The position numbers were made by a program, and so were the translations under genes. A stretch of 64,000 nucleotides of DNA from Stigmatella aurantiaca DW4/3-1 (GTDB lineage: Bacteria; Myxococcota; Myxococcia; Myxococcales; Myxococcaceae). Under the pieces are notes generated by a model. That model had not been told where the DNA came from. It searched no databases and saw nothing but the letters and a program-made list of their open reading frames with translations. The DNA lies in contig NC_014623.1 of assembly GCF_000165485.1 (NCBI RefSeq), positions 1,569,501 through 1,633,500 on the forward strand. Reading direction: 5' to 3'. This document shows, in pieces, positions 58,436-64,000 of the stretch; positions within the stretch are counted from its first letter, which is position 1; the number at the start of each line of letters is the position of its first letter.

Positions 58436-59623
58436 CTATTCAGGAGGCCTGGTGGCGCGGTCCTGCTCCGCGAACACCTCCTCCGCCAAGTGGAAGGCTG
58501 AGTTCGCGGCTGGTACGCCGCAATAGATCGCGGTTTGGAGCAGCACTTCCTTGATCTCATCGCGGGTGACGCCGTTGTTGCGCGCCGCCCTCAGATGCAG
58601 CCGCAACTCGGCCTCGCGGTTGAGCGCCACCATCATCGCGATGGTGAGCAGCGAGCGCGTGTGACGCGGCAGGCCGGGCCGAGTCCAGATCTCGCCCCAA
58701 GCGTAGCGCGTGATCAGATCCTGGAATTCGTCGTTGGTCGCACTGAGCCTGTGCATCGAGCGTTCGACGTGTTCCGTGCCCAGCACGGCCTTGCGAATCT
58801 CCAAGCCACGGGCATGGCGTTCGCGGTCGTCGAGGCGTACGCGAGGTTCGGCCAGGAACGGCATGAGCGCCGCGGCGAAGGCGGCCGGTGCCTCGACGGC
58901 GGAGAGGTGCGACGCGGGCAGGTCGACACGGCGGGCATCGTGAATCGCCTCCGCCAGCGCATCGGAATGTGCGGGTGTGGTCACCGGATCGGCGGTCCCC
59001 GCGATCACCAGCACGGGCGCCCGCACGCCACTCAACAGGGGTTGGAAGTCGGCCTCCGCGATCGCCTCGCAGCAGGCCGCATAGCCTTCTGGCCGCAGGC
59101 CCTGCAGGGTGTCCTGCATTCGCTTCGCGTCGTCGCCATGCGTGGCGATGTAGGCCTCCGTGAACCAGCGCGCGGGGAGGGTCGAGGCCAACTCGCCCAT
59201 TCCTTTCTCCCTCACCGAGGCCGCCCGTTCCCGCCAGGAGGCCGGATTGCCGATCTTGGCCGCGGTGTTGGCCAGCACTACCCGCTCCACACGATCGGCT
59301 GCGTGGCACGCCAACCACTGCGCGACCAGGCCTCCCATGGACAGTCCACAGACATGGGCCCGAGCGATGCCGAGCCCGTCGAGCAGGCCCTGTGCGTCAC
59401 GCCCCAGCCGCTCGATCGTATACGGGCCCGGCGGCGCGCCCGAGCCGCCATGACCGCGCATGTCGTAGCGCACCACCCGGAAGCGGCGCGCCAGGATGGT
59501 GGTCACGGCATCCCACATCGACAGCGTGGTACCAAGCGAGTTGCACAGCAGCAGGGCGGGTGCGTCTTCAGGCCCATCCACGCGCACGTTCAGTTCGATG
59601 TCATCGAGGCGGAGGGCTGGCAT
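58436..59623 (-). CDS. pcaDC: Fused 3-oxoadipate enol-lactonase / 4-carboxymuconolactone decarboxylase
   Basis: 395 residues in two enzymes. Residues about 1-255 are an alpha/beta hydrolase (PcaD): RFRVVRYDMRGHGGSG, nucleophile in HVCGLSMGGLVAQW, APVLVIAGTADPVTTPA (Asp), LPASHLSAVEAP (His). Residues about 265-395 are a carboxymuconolactone decarboxylase (PcaC): HVERSMHRLSATNDEFQDLITRYAWGEIWTRPGLPRHTRSLLTIAMMVALNREAELRLHLRAARNNGVTRDEIKEVLLQTAIYCG. They catalyse consecutive steps, so fusion saves diffusion. Start overlaps pcaB stop (TGATG). Confidence 0.95.
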   Translation of the reverse strand: MPALRLDDIELNVRVDGPEDAPALLLCNSLGTTLSMWDAVTTILARRFRVVRYDMRGHGGSGAPPGPYTIERLGRDAQGLLDGLGIARAHVCGLSMGGLVAQWLACHAADRVERVVLANTAAKIGNPASWRERAASVREKGMGELASTLPARWFTEAYIATHGDDAKRMQDTLQGLRPEGYAACCEAIAEADFQPLLSGVRAPVLVIAGTADPVTTPAHSDALAEAIHDARRVDLPASHLSAVEAPAAFAAALMPFLAEPRVRLDDRERHARGLEIRKAVLGTEHVERSMHRLSATNDEFQDLITRYAWGEIWTRPGLPRHTRSLLTIAMMVALNREAELRLHLRAARNNGVTRDEIKEVLLQTAIYCGVPAANSAFHLAEEVFAEQDRATRPPE

Positions 59624-61002
59624 CAGGGCAACTCCTGGGGCGCTCGCACCGCGTCGTGAGCGGCACAGGCACGCTCGATCCAGGTGGAGGCTTGACCGAG
59701 ATATGCGGCAGGGTCGAGCAGACGATCGAGTTCGGTGGCGGGTATCTGCTCAGCGACGGTTGCGTCCTGCCTCAGGACTTCGCGCAGTGGAAGCGACTCG
59801 GTCACGGAGCGCTTGCTCGCGGCTTCGATCAATCGATGCGCTTCGGCACGGCCGACACGTGGCGTGAGCGCGAGACTGACCGCCTCCGCCATCACGAGGC
59901 CATGGGTGATGTCGAGGTTCGCGCGCATTCGCCCGGCATCGATTTCAAAGCCTCGTACGAGGTGCAGCGCGTGCGCGAGCGCACCGCCCGCCAGGGACAC
60001 CAGTTCCGGCAAGGTCTCCCACTCGGCATGCCACGGACCCAGGCTGCGTTCGTGCTCTTGTGGCAAGGCTGCCATGAGTGTGGAGACCAGCCCCGGAGCG
60101 CGTGTCGCCGCCGCCAGCAGGGCGGCCGAGCCGACCGGGTTGCGCTTGTGCGGCATGGTGGAGGACCCACCCCGGCCGGGCGCGGAGGGCTCGAAGAGTT
60201 CACCTACTTCGGTCTGCATCAGCAGGCTGGTGTCGCGCCCCAGCTTTCCCAAGGTGCCAATCACCATGCCGAGCCACGCTCCCAGTTCCGCGATCCGGTC
60301 GCGCTGCGCATGCCAGGGCACGTCTGGCAGTGCGAGGCCAAGCTCGTGGGCGAGTGCCGCTGCGACCTCGGCGCCCCGCTCGCCCAGGGCGGCCAGCGTC
60401 CCGGAGGCCCCTCCGAACTGCAGCGCGAACAGGCGCGGTGCCAATTCCCCAAGACGCACGCGGTGGCGCGTGATCGCATCGAGCAGGCCGGCGAACTTCA
60501 TGCCCAGCGTGACGGGGGTGGCGTGCTGCAGCCAAGTGCGTCCCACCTGGAGCGTGGCTGCATGCCGCCGCGCCTGTGCCGCCAGCGCCCCGCCCAGCGC
60601 GGCCAGATCTTTCTCGAGGAGGGCCACCGCGCGCCGGAGTTGCAGGACGAGCCCGGTGTCCATCGCGTCCTGGCTGGTCGCGCCGAAGTGCACGAAACGT
60701 TCGGCCTCGGTGCTTTCTTGCGCGACTTGTTTGCCCAGCGCCTTCACCAGCGGGATGGCGCTGTTGCCGGCATCGGCCACGGCGTGGCTGAGGGCGTCAA
60801 GGTCATAGCGTTCAGCACGGCACGCACGGACGATGGGCTCCACCACGGAGGCCGGTACCACGCCCACGCGGGCCTCGGCCCGTGCGAGTGCCGCCTCGAA
60901 GTCGAGCATGCCCTGCAGCCGCGCGAGATCACCCAGCGCCTCGGACATGGCCTCGGTTGAGAAATAGACGTCGAAGAGCTGGCGGGACGGTCGGGTCATC
61001 AA
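59623..61002 (-). CDS. pcaB: 3-carboxy-cis,cis-muconate cycloisomerase
   Basis: 459 residues of the fumarase/aspartase superfamily with signature GGSSTMPHKRNPVGSA and the N-terminal FVHFGATSQDAMDTGLVLQLR. It closes carboxymuconate to 4-carboxymuconolactone. It is in the pca operon between pcaG (64-base gap) and pcaDC (overlapping), matching its place in the protocatechuate branch. Confidence 0.95.
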   Translation of the reverse strand: MMTRPSRQLFDVYFSTEAMSEALGDLARLQGMLDFEAALARAEARVGVVPASVVEPIVRACRAERYDLDALSHAVADAGNSAIPLVKALGKQVAQESTEAERFVHFGATSQDAMDTGLVLQLRRAVALLEKDLAALGGALAAQARRHAATLQVGRTWLQHATPVTLGMKFAGLLDAITRHRVRLGELAPRLFALQFGGASGTLAALGERGAEVAAALAHELGLALPDVPWHAQRDRIAELGAWLGMVIGTLGKLGRDTSLLMQTEVGELFEPSAPGRGGSSTMPHKRNPVGSAALLAAATRAPGLVSTLMAALPQEHERSLGPWHAEWETLPELVSLAGGALAHALHLVRGFEIDAGRMRANLDITHGLVMAEAVSLALTPRVGRAEAHRLIEAASKRSVTESLPLREVLRQDATVAEQIPATELDRLLDPAAYLGQASTWIERACAAHDAVRAPQELP

Positions 61003-61066
61003 TCAGGCGCACTGCCTTGGTCTGTCATGGGCCAGCGTCACCGCCGGTCCGTGAGTGTCCTCCGCT

Positions 61067-61624
61067 TCAGTAGTCGAAGAACACGGTTTCTTGGGGGCCC
61101 TGCATGCGAAGGGTCCAGTGGAAGCCGTCAGCGGCGGAACCGGTGGCTACCAGCGTGGGCCGCCGCGCCTCCGGCACCAGCGCCAGCACCGGATCCCGTG
61201 CGTTGGCCTCAGCCTCGTCCGGCAGATACAGCCGGGTGTAGGCATGCTTGAGCATGCCGCGCATGAACACGTTGACCGACAGGTGCGGTGCCTGCATGCG
61301 GGCGCTGCAATCAGCGACGCGACCCGGACGCACTGTGACGAGGGTGAAGCGGCCCTCGGCATCCGTCGGCAGCCGGGCGAAGCCACCAAAGGCGGGTGGC
61401 GGCGCATCGTGCGCGGTTTCTGGGAACCGGCCGTCGGCATCGGCTTGCCAGGTCTCGATGACGGCGTCGTTCACCGGCACCCCATTGCCGTCGAGCACCT
61501 GTCCGTGGAGCGTGATGCGCTCGCCGCGGACCTGGGGCCCGGTCAGGTCGGTGACCACTCCGGCGCCAAGGCCGATGATGAAATAAGGTCCGACGGTCTG
61601 GGACGCGCTCTGCTGGAAACTCAT
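61067..61624 (-). CDS. pcaG: Protocatechuate 3,4-dioxygenase alpha subunit
   Basis: 185 residues from the ATG at 61624, one base after the pcaH stop. Intradiol dioxygenase beta-barrel: SQTVGPYFIIGL, VRGERITLHGQVLDGNGVPVNDAVIETWQADADGRFP, GRFTLVTVRPG, and MQAPHLSVNVFMRGMLKHAYTRLYLPDE. The alpha subunit lacks iron ligands and pairs with PcaH to cleave protocatechuate to 3-carboxy-cis,cis-muconate. Open frame beyond 61624 belongs to pcaH antiphase. Confidence 0.94.
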   Translation of the reverse strand: MSFQQSASQTVGPYFIIGLGAGVVTDLTGPQVRGERITLHGQVLDGNGVPVNDAVIETWQADADGRFPETAHDAPPPAFGGFARLPTDAEGRFTLVTVRPGRVADCSARMQAPHLSVNVFMRGMLKHAYTRLYLPDEAEANARDPVLALVPEARRPTLVATGSAADGFHWTLRMQGPQETVFFDY

Positions 61625-61625
61625 T

Positions 61626-62390
61626 CTACTTCTCCCATGGCGTTTGCAGACGGCCTCGGAGGACGATGTCGAAGCGGTAGGCCAGTGCGATCTCGCTGAT
61701 CGCGTTCTCCCAGTCGAGCTGGGACACCAGGCGGTTGCGTGCTTTCTCGTCCGCGGTGGAGTTGAAGATCGGGTCGTAGGGCAGGAGCGCATCACCCGGG
61801 AAGTACATCTGGGTCACCAGCCGTGTGCCGAGGCCGGCGCCGAACAGCGAGAAGTGGATGTGCGCGGGCCGCCAGGCGTTGTAGTGGTTGCGCCATGGGT
61901 AGGCGCCCGGGCGGATGGTGGTGAAGCGGTAGCGGCCGTGCTCGTCGGTGAAGACTCTGCCCTCGCCGGTGAAGTGCGGATCCAGCGGGGCGTCATGCTG
62001 GTCGCGTGCGTGCAGGTAGCGCCCCGCGGCATTCGCCTGCCAGACCTCGACCAACGCGTGACGGACGGGCCGTCCGTTTTCGTCGAGCACGCGGCCACTG
62101 ACGATGAGCCGCTCCCCTTGGGGGGCGCCCGCGTGGCCTTGGGTCAGGTCGTCCTCGTGCTCTCCGAGGATGGTGCGTGAGAAGGCCGGGCCGGTGAGTT
62201 CCGACGGCGTCGCCGGGATGCGGACCAACGGCTGTGTGGGGCCGCGCAGCAGGGTCGACTGGTAGGGCTCGAACACGTAGTCCGGCTGGGTGTTCCAGAA
62301 AGGACGCCGGTAGCCGGGCAGGGGCTCGGGCGGAAGCGGGTTGCGCGGCAGGGCACCCGGGGCGTTCTGTGGTGGCTTGTCTCGGTTCAT
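61626..62390 (-). CDS. pcaH: Protocatechuate 3,4-dioxygenase beta subunit
   Basis: 254 residues from the ATG at 62390. Intradiol domain GQVLDENGRPV-like core (IVSGRVLDENGRPVRHALVEVWQANAAGRY), and the catalytic iron site: Tyr in RTIRPGAYPWRNHYNAWRPAHIHFSLFG (Tyr, Tyr, His, His pattern). It carries the Fe(III) centre of the PcaGH heteromer. Eight bases after pcaF. Start chosen by the usual MNRDKPP-type opening. Confidence 0.95.
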   Translation of the reverse strand: MNRDKPPQNAPGALPRNPLPPEPLPGYRRPFWNTQPDYVFEPYQSTLLRGPTQPLVRIPATPSELTGPAFSRTILGEHEDDLTQGHAGAPQGERLIVSGRVLDENGRPVRHALVEVWQANAAGRYLHARDQHDAPLDPHFTGEGRVFTDEHGRYRFTTIRPGAYPWRNHYNAWRPAHIHFSLFGAGLGTRLVTQMYFPGDALLPYDPIFNSTADEKARNRLVSQLDWENAISEIALAYRFDIVLRGRLQTPWEK

Positions 62391-62398
62391 GGGGCTCC

Positions 62399-63607
62399 TC
62401 AGACGCGTTCCATGGCCAATGCGATGCCCTGGCCGACACCGATGCACATCGTGACCAGCGCACGCCGACCGTTGCTCACGTGCAGTTGATGACAGGCGGT
62501 CAGGGCCAGCCGCGCGCCGCTCATGCCGAGAGGATGGCCCAGGGCGATCGCGCCGCCGTTGGGATTGACGTGCTCTGCGTCGTCGGGAAGGCCAAGCTGG
62601 CGCAGGCAGGCGAGTGCCTGCGCGGCGAAGGCCTCGTTGAGTTCGACGACGTCGAAGTCGCTCATCGCCATGCCGAGCCGCGCGAGCAGCTTCCGGGTTG
62701 CTGGCACCGGACCGATGCCCATCGTCCGCGGTGGCACGCCGGCGGTGGCCATGCCGAGGACGCGCGCCCTCGGCGTCAGGCCAAACCGCGCCACCGCGGC
62801 TTCGGAGGCAATGATCATCGCGGCTGCGCCGTCGTTGATGCCTGAGGCGTTGCCGGCGGTGACCGTCCCCGGCTCGCGGAACGGCGTCTTGAGCTTGGCC
62901 AGCCCTTCAAGCGTCGTCTCCGGACGCGGATGTTCGTCCACCAGCAGCTCGATCGTTTCCCCGCGCTTCTGGCCCTGAACCATCACGGGGATGATCTCCT
63001 GGGAGAAATAGCCGGACGCCTGCGCACGTTGGGCCCGCTGCTGGCTGCGGAAAGCGAACGCGTCTTGATCCTTGCGGCCGATGCCGTAGTCGGTGGCGAC
63101 GTTCTCCCCGGTCTCGGGCATGGAGTCGGTGCCGTAGAGCGAATGCATCTTCGGATTGACGAAGCGCCAGCCCATGGTGGTGTCCTCCAGGGTCTGGGCG
63201 CGGCCGAAGGCGCTGTCGGCCTTGCCGACGACGAGCGGAGCACGGGTCATCGACTCGACACCGCCAGCGATCGCGAGTTCGATTTCGCCAGCAAGGATCG
63301 CGCGCGCGGCGCTGCCGACGGCGTCGAGACCCGAGCCGCACAGGCGGTTGAGGGTGGTTCCGGGCACGTGGGGCGGGAGGCCAGCGAGGAGCAGGCCCAT
63401 GCGCGCAACGTTGCGATTGTCCTCGCCGGCCTGGTTGGCGCAGCCGTAGAAGACGTCGTCGATGGCCTCAGGGTCGAGCCGTGGGTTGCGTGCCAGCAGC
63501 GCTCGCATGGGCACGGCGGCCAGGTCGTCGGCACGAAGGCTTGCCAGGATTCCGCCGTAGCGGCCGATGGGCGTGCGGACGGCGTCACAGAGGAAGGCCG
63601 CGCTCAT
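62399..63607 (-). CDS. pcaF: 3-oxoadipyl-CoA thiolase
   Basis: 402 residues from the ATG at 63607. Thiolase motifs: [15 protein letters not shown], catalytic Cys in [55 protein letters not shown], and the second Cys in TMCIGVGQG. Splits 3-oxoadipyl-CoA to succinyl-CoA and acetyl-CoA, the final step. Its start overlaps the pcaJ stop (ATGA), so the two are coupled. The frame continues up to 63736 but that part is antiphase pcaJ. Confidence 0.96.
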   Translation of the reverse strand: MSAAFLCDAVRTPIGRYGGILASLRADDLAAVPMRALLARNPRLDPEAIDDVFYGCANQAGEDNRNVARMGLLLAGLPPHVPGTTLNRLCGSGLDAVGSAARAILAGEIELAIAGGVESMTRAPLVVGKADSAFGRAQTLEDTTMGWRFVNPKMHSLYGTDSMPETGENVATDYGIGRKDQDAFAFRSQQRAQRAQASGYFSQEIIPVMVQGQKRGETIELLVDEHPRPETTLEGLAKLKTPFREPGTVTAGNASGINDGAAAMIIASEAAVARFGLTPRARVLGMATAGVPPRTMGIGPVPATRKLLARLGMAMSDFDVVELNEAFAAQALACLRQLGLPDDAEHVNPNGGAIALGHPLGMSGARLALTACHQLHVSNGRRALVTMCIGVGQGIALAMERV

Positions 63608-64000
63608 GACGCCTCGCCCTCCTGGCCCTTGCCGTGCGCCGCTTGGGTGCGTGCGATCAGCGCCCGGAGCGCCTCCAACTCGTGCGCCTCGGGCGCCCGG
63701 GTCTCCACGACCTTCTCGGCGAAGCGGACCGGCCACCCGGTGGCGGCGGTTACCTGCTCACGGCTCACGCCTGGATGCAGGCTGACCACGGTCAGTTCAC
63801 GCGTCGTCGGATCCGGCTCCATGATGCACAGATCGGTGATGACGGCCGTCGGCCCCTTGCCCTTCAAGCCCAGGCGGTGGCGATGGTCGCCGCCCTCGCC
63901 ATGACCGACCGAGGTCACGAAGTCGAGCTTGCGCACGAAGCCGCGCTTGGACTGCTTGAGGATGAGCAAGACTTCCTTGGCGGAGCCAGCGATCTCCGGT
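63604..64000 (-). CDS. pcaJ: 3-oxoadipate CoA-transferase subunit B (5' end outside window)
   Basis: The last 131 or so residues of a CoA-transferase beta subunit; the frame is open to the window edge, so the start is beyond 64000. Family text: KRGFVRKLDFVTSVGHG, GKGPTAVITDLCIMEPDP and ELTVVSLHPGVSREQVTAATGWPVRFAEKV. It transfers CoA from succinyl-CoA to 3-oxoadipate, with PcaI (expected just outside). Together with pcaF, pcaH, pcaG, pcaB and pcaDC it completes the lower protocatechuate pathway. Confidence 0.9.
   Translation of the reverse strand, partial: PEIAGSAKEVLLILKQSKRGFVRKLDFVTSVGHGEGGDHRHRLGLKGKGPTAVITDLCIMEPDPTTRELTVVSLHPGVSREQVTAATGWPVRFAEKVVETRAPEAHELEALRALIARTQAAHGKGQEGEAS

Overview
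The window reads as chromosomal DNA of a high-GC myxobacterium, most likely of the Cystobacterineae (Stigmatella/Archangium/Cystobacter/Myxococcus relatives). The reasons are very high GC with strong third-position GC, many secreted lipoproteins, Cys-rich surface proteins, a myxobacterial PilZ (TIGR02266-type) domain, a DUF2381 protein beside a membrane Ser/Thr kinase, and abundant kinases. The taxon is inferred from gene content; no rRNA is present.

Layout. (A) 1-24.6 kb, ordinary chromosome. It holds a DUF1684 protein, a PilZ-Hsp70 fusion, secreted hydrolases (amidohydrolase, GH13 amylase, M13 and M28 peptidases), a monooxygenase/Fe-alcohol dehydrogenase pair, a LysR regulator upstream of an aromatic amino acid hydroxylase, a solute-binding protein/CDF transporter pair, an mtnP-mtnA-class II aldolase operon (probable methylthioadenosine/5-deoxyribose salvage by a DHAP shunt) and an AmpG-like permease. 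(B) 24.78-30.73 kb is a six-gene operon matching the glycerol ABC transporter glpS-glpT-glpP-glpQ-DUF2160-glpV.

(C) 30.745-44.486 kb is an integrated island. It is flanked by a perfect 69-bp direct repeat made of the 3' half of a tRNA-like domain (T arm, acceptor 3' strand, U70, A73) plus a rho-independent terminator. It carries a tyrosine integrase and excisionase at the left end, a DUF2381 protein with a Ser/Thr kinase, a predicted pseudokinase, an XRE regulator, small genes with strong ribosome-binding sites, a transposase relic, and an AT-richer three-gene operon: ECF-type sigma factor, zinc-finger-like anti-sigma, and a 928-residue protein of unknown family. That operon is the best candidate for an undescribed system. 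The right repeat continues into the last codons of a second, lost integrase gene, so an older related element once lay beside it.

(D) 44.5-55.5 kb is a mosaic of lone genes and gaps: an orphan protein with a ParB-like motif, a lower-GC lipoprotein, a METTL25/RRNAD1-like methyltransferase, an ArsR-SRPBCC pair, a secreted endonuclease/exonuclease/phosphatase-fold protein, a trypsin-like protein with a damaged N-terminus, and Cys-rich lipoproteins. (E) 55.8-64.0 kb is a complete-looking 4-hydroxybenzoate/protocatechuate branch of the beta-ketoadipate pathway. pobA is on the plus strand. On the minus strand, in transcription order, are pcaJ (cut by the window edge), pcaF, pcaH, pcaG, pcaB, a pcaD-pcaC fusion and an aromatic acid MFS importer. 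Together these convert 4-hydroxybenzoate to central metabolites.
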